A DNA stretch of 64,000 nt, from NCBI GenBank assembly GCA_963763475.1, contig CAVXOR010000003.1, forward strand, positions 62,001-126,000, read 5' to 3'. Below are positions 1 through 9,295 of the stretch, in pieces. Both the position numbers and the translations under genes were made by a program. The notes below the pieces were generated by a model that was given only the letters and a program-made list of their open reading frames with translations, ran no database searches and was not told the DNA's origin. The first letter of the stretch is position 1; each line of letters begins with the position of its first letter. Source of the stretch: AC-32 sp963763475 (GTDB taxonomy: Bacteria > Actinomycetota > Thermoleophilia > Gaiellales > Gaiellaceae).

Positions 1-465
1 GATCCAGATGCTCGGTATGTTCTCTTTCCGGGCGGCCGGCAAAACCGCAGGAAACGATACGACTTGTTCGAGAGAACCGTCGAACATGCTCGATCGCTTC
101 GACCAGAGTTGAGAAGCGTCTGGCTCGAGGGGTATTCGCGAATGGAGGTCGCTCTCGCATTAAACGCCGCCGATGTCACGCTGGTCACGTCGGACTATGA
201 GGGCTCACCCGTGGTAGTGAGGGAATCGCTTGCGTGTACGACCCCCGTCGTTTCGGTGCCGGTCGGGGATGTGCCGCGCGTATTGAGAGGCTTGCCGGGC
301 TGCGCGGTCGCCGCGCGAGACTCGGTTGCACTCGGCGCGAGGGTGGTGGAAGCGCTGGAGGTAGGGAAGCGGCCGGAGCTTCGCAGACGTGCGATGCTCT
401 CTTCGGGCGAGCTCGTTGCTCGTCGCCTCCTCGCAATCTACGAGAGTGTTGTTGCTGGCTGTTAG
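1..465 (+). CDS. Glycosyltransferase family 4, C-terminal part (5' truncated by window edge)
   Basis: The frame is open from base 1 to the stop at 465, so the gene begins outside the window. The visible part is the C-terminal Rossmann domain of a GT-B retaining glycosyltransferase. It has a VLFPGG strand after which the donor site begins, then an ADVTLVTSDYEGSP segment followed by VVRESLA, the usual nucleotide-sugar-binding E-x7-E-like region. The role is presumably sugar transfer onto a lipid-linked or surface glycan, as for its neighbours; the substrate cannot be inferred. It runs convergently with the GT2 gene that ends at 519. Confidence 0.8.
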   Translation, partial: DPDARYVLFPGGRQNRRKRYDLFERTVEHARSLRPELRSVWLEGYSRMEVALALNAADVTLVTSDYEGSPVVVRESLACTTPVVSVPVGDVPRVLRGLPGCAVAARDSVALGARVVEALEVGKRPELRRRAMLSSGELVARRLLAIYESVVAGC

Positions 466-518
466 GGCTCTGTAATTGAAAGATGGCTCTACTCTCGTCG
501 CGGCGTTTCAAATGATGC

Positions 519-1490
519 TCAGTTGTCGGCGCGCCACCCCCAGACTGCCTTGGCATATCTGTAACGGTCGCGCAGTTCGGTGCTATTTCGGGAAATGAGG
601 GACTTTCCAAAGCCGACCAGAAGCAGCATAGGCATCTGAATTCCTTGGACTATCAGTCGATATAGCTCAGCGTAAAGTCCGCCACGCCAGCGGCGGAAGT
701 ACTCGTACATGCTTATAAAGCCCATAGTTCCTGCACGAACGGGCGCGAGTGCGGTGCTCTGCCCTCCGAAATGAATAATCTTGGCCTCGGAAAGATAAAA
801 GATGCGTGCGCCATTTTGCCGAAGCCTCAGGCAAAGATCCACGTCTTCGGCGGTGTGCAAGAAGGCTTCGTCAAAGCCGCCAAGCTGCTCGATGACGTGC
901 CGGCGAGCAAACATCGCCGCGCCGGAGAGCGCTTCGACCTCCTGTGCCTTGTCGAGATCGTAAGGCGAGATGAGCCGGTCCTTTAGGCGTGAGCCGATAA
1001 AAGGGAGTCGATGTAGATACAGCGCATCGAGCAGCGTGAGCGTGATGGTTGGAAGACTGCGGGCGCAGACTCGCTGAATCTCGCCGTCGGAGCCGATAAG
1101 GCGCGGCCCGACGACATCGAACGCTCGATCGGTATCCAGGAAGCCGGCCATCCTGACGAGTGCATCATCTACAACAACCGTGTCTGGATTTAGGAAAACC
1201 ACGTAACGTCCACGAGAAACAGCCAAGCCCGCGTTGTTCGCGCGCGCGAACCCGAGATTCGTTTCGCTCGCGATGAGCGTGGTTTCTCCGAACTGACTCT
1301 GAACCATCTCGGGACTTCCATCTGTAGATGCGTTGTCGATAACCACAATCTCGACAGAGACGCTGCCGTCCGTCCCTTTGATCGATTCGATGCACTGCTT
1401 CAAAAAGTCGCGAACGTTCCAGCTGACGATGATCACCGAGACGTCAACACTGCCCGTATCATCGCCGTCACGTCTGATGGGAAAGACCAC
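519..1490 (-). CDS. Glycosyltransferase family 2 (rhamnosyltransferase-like)
   Basis: A 323-residue GT-A inverting glycosyltransferase. The N-terminal strand VSVIIVSWN, the acceptor-side VVIDNASTDGS and the metal-binding region near FLNPDTVVV are typical of WcaA/RfbF-type rhamnosyltransferases, as is a GGFDEAFLHTAEDVDLCLR segment (ED/EE base region). The C-terminal part has hydrophobic stretches (PMLLLVGFG). It starts at GTG 1490; a later start just before VDVSVII is possible. It is last in a minus-strand operon after fkbH and the acyl carrier protein, so its acceptor may be the glycan that gets glyceryl-modified. The substrate is unknown. Confidence 0.85.
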   Translation of the reverse strand: MVFPIRRDGDDTGSVDVSVIIVSWNVRDFLKQCIESIKGTDGSVSVEIVVIDNASTDGSPEMVQSQFGETTLIASETNLGFARANNAGLAVSRGRYVVFLNPDTVVVDDALVRMAGFLDTDRAFDVVGPRLIGSDGEIQRVCARSLPTITLTLLDALYLHRLPFIGSRLKDRLISPYDLDKAQEVEALSGAAMFARRHVIEQLGGFDEAFLHTAEDVDLCLRLRQNGARIFYLSEAKIIHFGGQSTALAPVRAGTMGFISMYEYFRRWRGGLYAELYRLIVQGIQMPMLLLVGFGKSLISRNSTELRDRYRYAKAVWGWRADN

Positions 1491-1511
1491 CTATCAAAGC
1501 ATCCATCGATC

Positions 1512-1751
1512 TCATGTATCGGCGATCTTTTGGACGAGGAGCTGCTCGAAGTCAGCAATACTTGTGACGCTGTCGAGCTCTTCGTCCGTGAACTGGACTC
1601 CGAACGCTTGCTCAGCGCTAAACACCAAATTTACATGTGCTAGTGAGTCCCAACCGGGAACGTCAGTCCAGTTCTCGGCTTCGGCCAGGACGACGTTGTC
1701 GTCGCCGAGCAGTTGCCGCACGATGTCCTCAAGTCTTTCGTGAACGATCAT
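1512..1751 (-). CDS. Acyl carrier protein (stand-alone)
   Basis: A 79-residue PP-binding protein. The phosphopantetheine site is the GWDSL motif, with the modified serine at about residue 36, followed by the helix II HVNLVFSAEQAFGV typical of ACPs. Its ATG (1751-1749) overlaps the stop of the upstream FkbH gene by ATGA, so the two are translationally coupled. In characterised FkbH systems the HAD-like FkbH dephosphorylates 1,3-bisphosphoglycerate and loads a glyceryl unit on a discrete ACP. This ACP is therefore the likely carrier of such a C3 unit. It is not a fatty-acid synthesis ACP by context. Confidence 0.9.
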   Translation of the reverse strand: MIVHERLEDIVRQLLGDDNVVLAEAENWTDVPGWDSLAHVNLVFSAEQAFGVQFTDEELDSVTSIADFEQLLVQKIADT

Positions 1752-3697
1752 CGACTCGTAGTGACGATAAACTGATTTCGAACTGGGCTCTGCGCCAAGA
1801 GGTCATATTCCCATGTCGTCGTTCCCTCTCGGTCTTCGAGCAGGCGAAAGCCGAAGCGCTCATATATTGCAGCCACGAGCTGATTCTTCGCCGTCGGAAT
1901 ATACTCCCCTCTTAGCTTTGCGCACCCGAGTTGCTCGGCGCGCTCACACAAATGGCTGAGCATCGAGCTCTCGACAGTCCTGCCGATAACTCGGCAGCTC
2001 ATCAGCCACGTATCGATGTCAAGCATGTCATCAATGCGACGCGCGATCATCAAAGCGACTAATCCATGATCAGCGAACCGGTCGTGAAGTTTGAGGTAGA
2101 AATGCAAGCAAAAGGGATCGTTCATCATCTTCCGCACATCGGCCATCGTATAACGACGGGTTGTTAAGTTGAACTGATTGGTCTTCCCGATGAGTTGAAG
2201 GATCCGAGGCAGATGTAAATCGTCGAAGGGAGCAATCACCGCCTCCATGCTGAGATTGCGGTAGAAGTCATCAATGTTCTTTGTCGAGGCTTCTAGACGG
2301 GCAATCGCCGTCCGAGCCTTGTATTGCGTGGCGCGAGATCGGTCCTCAGCGGTTACAGCAACGGTTTCAAAGCCAAGGTAGTTCGCTAAAGTCTGTCGGA
2401 AGCCGGCTACGCCCGCGGGGAGGGCGATGACGTCAACGTCTGGAAGAAGCTCTCGAACGGCCTGTCGCTCCGCCGGATTATCGTCAAGAAGGACAAGCGA
2501 ATCGAGGCCGATGCCCAGAGTCTCGGCAATCTCGCGTATGTTTGTCGGTTTATCCTGCCAGTTGGCTAGAAATACGGCAATGTCATCCCTGTGAATGCGC
2601 ATGTCCGGATGGTGCTCAAAGACTTCAAGCGCGTCTCTTTCATTGTTCTTCGATGCAACGGCGAGAATGATCCCTTTCTCCTTGAGCGTAAGAATGTACT
2701 CCTGGAACTCGACGAAAGCTTCGCCCGATGCGTTCGCTCCCAACTGGATGCCACTAAGCCCGTCTTCGCCGATAACGCCGCCCCAGAGTGTGTTGTCGAG
2801 ATCAAGAACGAGACACTTTCGGCTTAGGCCGACCGAGGCCGCAAGAACGGCGATTGTGTGACGAGCGAGTGTGGGCAGCGCGTCGAGTGCGACAGCTTGC
2901 TTCGATCGGTACCAGTAGCGGTCGTCGAACCAGCGATCCTTGCCGAAGGCCGCCGCGATGCGGTCGCAGTCGACTACAGTGACACCCGCGCCTGCCGTTG
3001 AGCTGAGACGTGTGTTCACAGCCTGGCTCATTGCATATCGCGAACCGGGAAGGCGCACACTGAGATGGCCGAGCGGCGGGTCTGGCCGCAATGCAAAGTT
3101 GTGTTGAAGGACTGCTGCGCCCGCCTCTTCGGCCTCGCGCCAGAGCGCGTGCCACCGCTCGACCTCGGCGGCGATATGGTCTTCTGGCGTTTCACTGAAG
3201 TGCGGCAGTTCGAGCGCTCGCTCGTCGACGACTATCAGTACATGTTCAGGTTTGGCTGCATATAGCGGGCTCTCTGGATCGAGCAGGTCCTGCCGGTACT
3301 GCCCGTAGTGCCCCTCGTAGACCTCGAGACCGATGCCTCGTCGAAGAGCAGCAAGCCGGACCATGCCAGCGAACTGAGTCGTTGTGTAGCTACTTGCCAA
3401 GGCGATTCGCGCTGTGTGCCGGACGGGCAGAGGAGCGGTCTCGGCGACTTGGGCGAGCAGATTTGCGCCGGCTGCCCAGGCAAGAAAGGAATCCGGAGCG
3501 TCGGTGATACGGGAAAGCCAGGAACATCCGTTCGCGACGTCGCCGAGGCGTACAAGGATGCGCGCGATCTTGACGCAGACTTCGGCATCTGGGATCTCCA
3601 CTGCTTCTGCAGCCTTGAGGTAGAGGCGCAAGGCTTCGTCCAGTCGCTCTGACCGGGCGAGAACGTCGGCATCATCGATAAGTTTTGGAATCGCCAC
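1748..3697 (-). CDS. FkbH-family HAD protein with C-terminal GNAT-like domain (glyceryl-ACP formation)
   Basis: A 649-residue protein. Residues 1-60 look like a TPR-type helical pair. Residues 80-290 form the FkbH N-terminal alpha/beta domain. The HAD catalytic motif DLDNTLWGG lies at about 299-307 and VLLDDNPAERQAVR supplies the later acidic motif. About residues 480-640 form an acyltransferase-like domain (IGKTNQFNLTTRRYT, characteristic of FkbH). In polyketide and antibiotic pathways FkbH transfers a phosphoglyceryl unit to ACP with loss of phosphate. Here the coupled ACP and a GT2 suggest glyceryl decoration of a surface glycan (inference). It starts at GTG 3697 and is divergent from the gene at 3864, with 166 bp between. 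Confidence 0.85.
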   Translation of the reverse strand: MAIPKLIDDADVLARSERLDEALRLYLKAAEAVEIPDAEVCVKIARILVRLGDVANGCSWLSRITDAPDSFLAWAAGANLLAQVAETAPLPVRHTARIALASSYTTTQFAGMVRLAALRRGIGLEVYEGHYGQYRQDLLDPESPLYAAKPEHVLIVVDERALELPHFSETPEDHIAAEVERWHALWREAEEAGAAVLQHNFALRPDPPLGHLSVRLPGSRYAMSQAVNTRLSSTAGAGVTVVDCDRIAAAFGKDRWFDDRYWYRSKQAVALDALPTLARHTIAVLAASVGLSRKCLVLDLDNTLWGGVIGEDGLSGIQLGANASGEAFVEFQEYILTLKEKGIILAVASKNNERDALEVFEHHPDMRIHRDDIAVFLANWQDKPTNIREIAETLGIGLDSLVLLDDNPAERQAVRELLPDVDVIALPAGVAGFRQTLANYLGFETVAVTAEDRSRATQYKARTAIARLEASTKNIDDFYRNLSMEAVIAPFDDLHLPRILQLIGKTNQFNLTTRRYTMADVRKMMNDPFCLHFYLKLHDRFADHGLVALMIARRIDDMLDIDTWLMSCRVIGRTVESSMLSHLCERAEQLGCAKLRGEYIPTAKNQLVAAIYERFGFRLLEDREGTTTWEYDLLAQSPVRNQFIVTTSR

Positions 3698-3863
3698 GGC
3701 TGGCTAGAAGCGTCGTCGAGAGGTTTCTCCTAAGGCGCGGCACCGCCGCGTTCCCTAGTGGAAGAATACTGACGTTCGCACCCTCGCCAGATGAGTTCCC
3801 ACGGGCGCTCATCGGGTTCAAGAAGCGTCACAACTCCCACACCGCCACCCTATCCTTCATGTA

Positions 3864-5600
3864 GTGAACCAGAACCTCTCTTCAGACCTGGCGAGACTTC
3901 TTGAGCCGGAGCGGATCAACGTCGACCTCCAGTCTTTTTCGCCTGGAGCCGGAACTTCACTCCGCGGGCTGTTGAAACTCTTCGACTTGGAGTCATCTAG
4001 AACCGTGACGGCTGCGCCCAGAATCATCACCTTTGATGGTCTTTCGGCCATGTCGCTGAGCGAGTGCGAAGCATTTCGGGCCGGAATAGCAGAATACCCG
4101 GTATTCGCGTGCGTTGGCACAAGCGTCCTCGACAAGGACATACCTGTTGCGATTAAAGAACTCACCGGTGTAGAGATCAGTCTATGCGCACCTGTGCGCG
4201 CATCGAAGTATCATTTTGCACAACAGAGCGCTGTGTGGCCATTTTCAAGTACTAGCATGAGTGAAGGTACCTCTCGCGTTCTTCCTGCAGTCAGCGCTAC
4301 TAGCGACTCCATTACGCCTCTCGTATCTACGGATCATGGGGTGGTATTTCTGCGTATCGGCCAAGGAAAGGGCGTCTATATCTCCACAGTTCCAGTCGCG
4401 GAGACGTCGCCCAACGGCATACTAAAGAACGAATTGAATCACAATAGATTCATGGGGCTTTTGCCCTTGGTGCTGTTTTTCCGTGTGGCGCTGCATGGCA
4501 GACGATGGGAAAGGCGAACGAGCTGCGCGACATTCATGGTCGACGATCCCAACCTTCGCCGCCCTCGTTACGGATACATGGATCTAAGCAAACTCGTCGC
4601 CGAGTCTAAACGGCACAATTTTCATACGTCGATTGCGATGATTCCTTTGGACTACCGGAAAACGCGTAAGGCTGCCGCCGACATCATGGCGAGAAACCCC
4701 GATCGGCTTTCCCTGGTCATGCACGGCGTCGATCACGTGCACGGCGAGTTCGCAGCGCCCGTCCGTCTTCAGGAAGCGGAAACAATGCTTTTACAAGGGC
4801 TGGGGCGGATGAAACTCCACGAACGACGGACGGGACTTCGGCACGCGCGTGCGATGACGTTTCCTCACGGTCTGTGCAACGAAATTTGGATGGAGGCGAT
4901 GCGGAACGTTGGGTTCAGCGCGGCAGTTGCAAGTCGTTCTCTTCCGTTCTGCGCGGAAGAGGACGTTGGCGATTTTCTCTATGAGCTCAACCCTGCGCAG
5001 ATGACGTTTCGTGGCTTCCCGACCATCAATAGATTTCAAGCCGAAATGCCAAAGGAGCGGCTACTCTTTCAAGCGCTCCTTCAGAAACCACTAATCATAT
5101 ACACGCATCACAGTTTTTTTCGTGAGGGTATTGAACGATTAATCGACATAGCAAACTTCTTGAATCAGCGGGTGTCTCCGGTTTGGAGCAGTGTTGACAA
5201 GATAGTGCGCGCCAATTATCAGATTAAGCGTGGTTCGGACCAGAGCGTCATTCGCGCGTTCTCAAACCGCATCACCGTTCCGAGAGAGAAGTTACCCATA
5301 GCTATCCTCAAACCTGGGAGGGACTTTCCAGGCGATGAGCGGTGTCGCTTCGGTCAGACCCTCATCGATCCGATTCGAACTGGTCTAGGGCTGGTGGCAG
5401 TAGTGCCAGAGCCGCTGGGAAATGTTGCTGATTTCGTCTTCGGGCCCCCGGACGCTCTTGAGCGCGCTGTGCCGGTTCGGCGCCCGCGCTTTGCGAGCCA
5501 GGCTCGGCGACTAGCTACGGAGGCGCGTGACCAGATTCTTATGCCAGCGCTCCCGCAAGTCGATGTTTGTCGTCAGCGGATTGGGCGCAGCTTCCGGTAG
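3864..5600 (+). CDS. Polysaccharide-deacetylase-like protein of a surface-glycan locus
   Basis: A 578-residue protein starting at GTG 3864. The N-terminal ~200 residues are unassigned. The middle has the layout of the NodB/CE4 deacetylase barrel: a metal/base-like FMVDDPN near residue 225, an HGVDHVHGEF motif near 287-296 in the position of the H-x3-H metal motif, MTFPHG as the proline-bearing motif 3, and YTHHSFF near the end of the barrel as the late His motif. The last ~130 residues are probably a separate beta-rich domain. A metal-dependent glycan deacetylase is the likely activity, inferred from motifs only. The 3' end overlaps the convergent acyltransferase by 28 bp. GC is lower than in most of the window. 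Confidence 0.6.
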   Translation: MNQNLSSDLARLLEPERINVDLQSFSPGAGTSLRGLLKLFDLESSRTVTAAPRIITFDGLSAMSLSECEAFRAGIAEYPVFACVGTSVLDKDIPVAIKELTGVEISLCAPVRASKYHFAQQSAVWPFSSTSMSEGTSRVLPAVSATSDSITPLVSTDHGVVFLRIGQGKGVYISTVPVAETSPNGILKNELNHNRFMGLLPLVLFFRVALHGRRWERRTSCATFMVDDPNLRRPRYGYMDLSKLVAESKRHNFHTSIAMIPLDYRKTRKAAADIMARNPDRLSLVMHGVDHVHGEFAAPVRLQEAETMLLQGLGRMKLHERRTGLRHARAMTFPHGLCNEIWMEAMRNVGFSAAVASRSLPFCAEEDVGDFLYELNPAQMTFRGFPTINRFQAEMPKERLLFQALLQKPLIIYTHHSFFREGIERLIDIANFLNQRVSPVWSSVDKIVRANYQIKRGSDQSVIRAFSNRITVPREKLPIAILKPGRDFPGDERCRFGQTLIDPIRTGLGLVAVVPEPLGNVADFVFGPPDALERAVPVRRPRFASQARRLATEARDQILMPALPQVDVCRQRIGRSFR

Positions 5601-6061
5601 AAGTCCGCTGAAGAGGTGCTCGTCCCGAGGGCGATCCCACAGCGTGCGACTGGTTGCGCTGGATTGCCTTGAACCATGATCATCGGCTCAACGTTACGGG
5701 TAACCACGCTCCCTGCCGAGATGACGGCTCCGCGGCCTATCGTTACGCCCGGCAAGATAATCGCGCCAGGACCAACAAAAACATCGTCTTCAACCCTTAC
5801 TGAAAAACGTTCGCTTTCTCCTCGCTCCGCGGGAGTTGCACCGCGAAAATGGGCAATAACTGTGCTTCGAATGCTAATTGCTACCCGGTCGCCGATGTAT
5901 ATTAGCTGTGGTTTCGATGTTTCTAGTATCACGTCGAAGCCAATAAACGACCCTTTGCCGATATGGACGCCGCGGAATCGATGCAACCAGACGCGGAAAC
6001 TCATAGCGCCTGGCGAGTACAGCGCGAGTATTTGGAGAAGACGGATTCTAAGACTACGCAT
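5573..6061 (-). CDS. Hexapeptide-repeat (left-handed beta-helix) O-acyltransferase
   Basis: A 162-residue protein built from isoleucine/valine-rich hexapeptide turns (VHIGKGSFIGFDV, VFVGPGAIILPGVTIGRGAVISAGSVVTRNV), ending with the MVQGNPAQPV loop that closes CysE/NodL/WcaF-type acetyltransferases. It probably O-acetylates a sugar of the surface polymer with acetyl-CoA. A usual catalytic His is not obvious; the HFRGAT segment in the mid-helix loop is a candidate. It ends 28 bp inside the convergent deacetylase-like gene. ATG start at 6061. Confidence 0.8.
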   Translation of the reverse strand: MRSLRIRLLQILALYSPGAMSFRVWLHRFRGVHIGKGSFIGFDVILETSKPQLIYIGDRVAISIRSTVIAHFRGATPAERGESERFSVRVEDDVFVGPGAIILPGVTIGRGAVISAGSVVTRNVEPMIMVQGNPAQPVARCGIALGTSTSSADFYRKLRPIR

Positions 6062-6310
6062 AAGAAGTCATGCTCGGAATACACGGATGCATCGGTGGCG
6101 CAAGACGGGCAGCCAGGATGCGGTCGGCAGCCGAGGATCATAGCGGGGTCGGCGTCAAAGGGACACTTCTTTCGCGGGCGGAGACTCGTCGACGGCAGCG
6201 CGTGCCAGTTCGACCTCCACCTACTCGAGCAGCTGGCCGCGAGCTCCGCGCGGCCTCTGGCTTGTCAAGGCAAGGGCTAGAAACAGCCTGTTGAGGACGA
6301 CCAGCCCGAT

Positions 6311-7570
6311 TTGTCGTTGCACATGTCAGCTCCGACCACAGCCGATGTCCGTCAAGGAAGGATGACCGCCTCGTATAGCAGTCGCCGCTGGCATACTGCG
6401 TTTGCCATGCCACTCACCGGGATCGACGATGCTCCAACGAATCTACGTATTGGCCTGGTGTACCGAAGCGGCAAACCCCGCGAAGAGGCGTGGTCGCGAA
6501 TTCCGTCTGGCTTTGCTCGTGGCTTAGGCGATCTCGGTTTAGATTCTTGTTTTATCGATGCCGAACCGAAGAACGCAGTTACGCGAATCGCAAAGATATG
6601 GACCACGGCAGTACGCAGGAATCGACGCGGCGGCATGTTCGCGCCCGAGATACGTGAATTGCGCCGATGGACGGCCCGTTTGCGTGCGGCGCGGTCAGGA
6701 CGCTTCGACGCGATCATTCAGATGGGCTCTGATTTTGGCGTGCCTTTTTCGAGAAGGATGGTCACCTACGAAGATACGACCGTTGTACAGCGAACCCGCG
6801 TTGACGCCCTAGACGTGGCCTTAGGGGCGGAAGCGATCGAGAGATGGGTCAACGCGCAAATGAAATGCTACGCCACAGCCATTGGATGTTGCACGATGAG
6901 CCAGTCTGCGGCCGATTCAATCGTTGCCGACTATCGTGTAGATCCAAGGAAAGTGCATGTCGTGTGGGCGGGTCGCAATTGCGACCCGCAGCCTATTGTG
7001 CGCGATTGGAGTCAGCCTCGGTTCTTCTTCATGGGGTATGACTGGGAACGTAAAAATGGCCCCCTGCTACTTCAGGCGTTCGCACGGCTGAGGGCCCGCG
7101 TGCCCGACGCGCGACTCGACATTGCAGGAGGTCATCCCAGACTTGACGTGGAGGGGGTAACCGCCCACGGTTCGCTTGACTTGGCGAACGCACGGGACAA
7201 AGCACACGCGGAGGCGCTATTCGAGTCAGCGACGTGTTTCATCATGCCGTCCCAGTTCGAGCCCTTTGGCATCGTGTACGTCGAAGCTGCGGCTGCCGGT
7301 GTTCCAAGTATCGGTACGGTAGCCGGAGGCGCCCGTGATGCGATCGGCAAAGGCGGCCTGCTGGTCGACCCGCGCGACGAGGAGGCGCTGCTCGAAGCGA
7401 TGGCGGTCATGTGCAATCCAAGTCGAGCCGCTGACATGGGTGCTGCTGCTCTCGAGCGGTCGAACCTGTTCACTTGGACGGCTGTCGCGGAGCGTATCGC
7501 GCGGGTGCTCGAGCTTCCTTCCACGCCAAGCGGTGGGCAAGCAAGCCGTGTTGGCAATCCGAATGATTAA
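6311..7570 (+). CDS. Glycosyltransferase family 4
   Basis: A 419-residue ORF from a TTG at 6311; ATG at 6323 or 6407 (MPLTGIDD) are more likely true starts, because homology-like sequence begins near NLRIGLVYRSG. The C-terminal GT-B donor domain is clear: RFFFMGYDWERKNGPLLLQAF, a VTAHGSLD segment, then FIMPSQFEPFGIVYVEAAAAGVP, which contains the E-x7-E motif, and GGLLVDPRDEEALLEAM. It is expected to transfer a nucleotide-activated sugar in cytoplasmic glycan assembly. The 249 bp upstream (6062-6310) show no convincing gene. Confidence 0.85.
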   Translation: MSLHMSAPTTADVRQGRMTASYSSRRWHTAFAMPLTGIDDAPTNLRIGLVYRSGKPREEAWSRIPSGFARGLGDLGLDSCFIDAEPKNAVTRIAKIWTTAVRRNRRGGMFAPEIRELRRWTARLRAARSGRFDAIIQMGSDFGVPFSRRMVTYEDTTVVQRTRVDALDVALGAEAIERWVNAQMKCYATAIGCCTMSQSAADSIVADYRVDPRKVHVVWAGRNCDPQPIVRDWSQPRFFFMGYDWERKNGPLLLQAFARLRARVPDARLDIAGGHPRLDVEGVTAHGSLDLANARDKAHAEALFESATCFIMPSQFEPFGIVYVEAAAAGVPSIGTVAGGARDAIGKGGLLVDPRDEEALLEAMAVMCNPSRAADMGAAALERSNLFTWTAVAERIARVLELPSTPSGGQASRVGNPND

Positions 7571-7669
7571 GGACGCCCGGGCAGTATGGCGGCAAGAGCA
7601 AACGGCTGAGATGTGCGTAGAACCTTTGTCGAGTGTGCTCGATAAGAGATCGTTGTCGCTGGGATCTGC

Positions 7670-9295
7670 GTGGCCCTAGTCACTCCGTCGCGCGAAAGGT
7701 GCTCGGGGTTCCTGATGCGGAGGATCGAGGTCGTCCTCCTCTCGCCCTGGACGCTCGTCACGATCGTGTTGTCCGCTGCGCTCATGCGGGGCGTTGTCTA
7801 CCTGGCCGATCGTTCACTGATCATCGACGAGGCGTTCATTGCTCTCAACCTGGAGCGGCGGTCCGCTGGTCATCTCGCGGGAGAACTCGACTGGAACCAG
7901 GGCGCTCCTATCGGGTTCCTCGAGATCGAGAAGCTCCTCGTCACCCTGTTTGGTAGCTCGGAGTACGTGCTACGAGCGGCACCGCTCGCCGCTTCTCTAA
8001 TCGCACTCGTGCTTTTCGCCGTGCTGGCAGCCCGATTGCTCGAGAGTTATAGCGTGCCGCTGGCAGTTCTGGTGTTCGCTGGAATTGCCTTGGCGACGTC
8101 GTATGCAGCTCTTACCAAGCCGTACTCATTCGACATCGCTGTCGTATTGGCCCTCTATCTAGCAACGATCGCCGTCTTGCGTGATGACAGCTTTACTTGG
8201 TCGATTGTTGGGCTTGCGGCGTTGGGAGCGGTCGCTCCACTGCTTTCGTACGCCTCTGTCTTTGCAGTAGCTGCTAGTGCAGCGGCTCTCTTGATCGATG
8301 CCGCACTGAGGAGAACTCGTGAAAGGTTGATAAGTAGTGCCTCTGTCGTCTTCGCTTGGCTGATACTCCTCGTAACCTTTTACTTCGCGCGCAGCAGCAC
8401 GCTTTCGAACCTACGGCGCTCGCTAGCGCGTGACAACCTCGACTCATTGCGATCCTTTCGAAATAGCCTCGGAAACCTCCGTGAGGTACTCGGTGTGTCT
8501 GTGCAAAGCAATGGGCTGGGTGCGAGGTTTGCGACGGTAGCTGCACTGTGCGCCGTCTTGTTGGTCGCGATCGGCGTAATTCACGTCGCACGAGCGAGCC
8601 TTGCTACGGCGGCTTTGTTGGTTCTCCCGGGAGTGTTCGCGTTTGCCGCGTCCGCCGCCGGCTGGTACCCCCTCCTGCCACGGACGATGCTCTTCCTCGC
8701 ACCGACGCTTGCCCTCTTTGTCGCGGATGGTTGCGGTGCGTTGTTGCGCGGCAGCCGCAGGCCCTCTGTTCGGAGTGTGACAATCGCGCTTATAGCCGTG
8801 GTGATCGCAGCGGAGGGGGCGGCTACAGCTCGAGCAATCGAGGCGGTGCGGCCGGATGACGGCATCAAGCCGATCATGGCGACGCTGGCAGAGCGTCAGC
8901 GTCCCGGGGACACGGTTTATTTGAGCTTGGCCGTCCAGTATCCGTTCGCCCACTACCTCGAATGCAAGTGTGCGGGACCGCAGGTTGCGCGCGCAGTGCG
9001 CGAGCGCCTGTGGAAGGTGAAGCCGGTGGCCGGAGGAGTTGCGCAGTGGTCTCCAGCGCTGAGCTCGGCGAGTCGACGCTTCCGCATCGGCGTTTTCCGA
9101 GGCTATGACCTGCGCTACCTGAACCAGGATCTTCGGAAGCTGCCGCATGGGCGAGTTTGGGTCGTCCTTACTGGACTGGACGCAGAGCAGCGTCGGGCCG
9201 TCGTCGCGCGGCTCGACCGTCGTGGCCGGCGTATATGGACGTTCCACAACAGCGGCGGCGTGACCACGGTCTCGGGCTACCTCTACGTGTTCTGA
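7670..9295 (+). CDS. Polytopic membrane protein, GT-C (ArnT/GT39-like) glycosyltransferase candidate
   Basis: A 541-residue integral membrane protein with about ten hydrophobic segments. A short periplasmic loop after the first helix carries the acidic pair in SLIIDEAFIALNL, where GT-C enzymes have their catalytic D/E. It is followed by DWNQGAPIGFLEIEK, also usual for this class. GT-C enzymes use polyprenyl-phosphate sugars on the outer membrane face. The C-terminal ~150 residues form a soluble domain. It probably starts at GTG 7670 or ATG 7715 (MRRIEVV). It overlaps the end of the minus-strand GT4 by 13 bp. The specific sugar is unknown. Confidence 0.65.
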   Translation: MALVTPSRERCSGFLMRRIEVVLLSPWTLVTIVLSAALMRGVVYLADRSLIIDEAFIALNLERRSAGHLAGELDWNQGAPIGFLEIEKLLVTLFGSSEYVLRAAPLAASLIALVLFAVLAARLLESYSVPLAVLVFAGIALATSYAALTKPYSFDIAVVLALYLATIAVLRDDSFTWSIVGLAALGAVAPLLSYASVFAVAASAAALLIDAALRRTRERLISSASVVFAWLILLVTFYFARSSTLSNLRRSLARDNLDSLRSFRNSLGNLREVLGVSVQSNGLGARFATVAALCAVLLVAIGVIHVARASLATAALLVLPGVFAFAASAAGWYPLLPRTMLFLAPTLALFVADGCGALLRGSRRPSVRSVTIALIAVVIAAEGAATARAIEAVRPDDGIKPIMATLAERQRPGDTVYLSLAVQYPFAHYLECKCAGPQVARAVRERLWKVKPVAGGVAQWSPALSSASRRFRIGVFRGYDLRYLNQDLRKLPHGRVWVVLTGLDAEQRRAVVARLDRRGRRIWTFHNSGGVTTVSGYLYVF

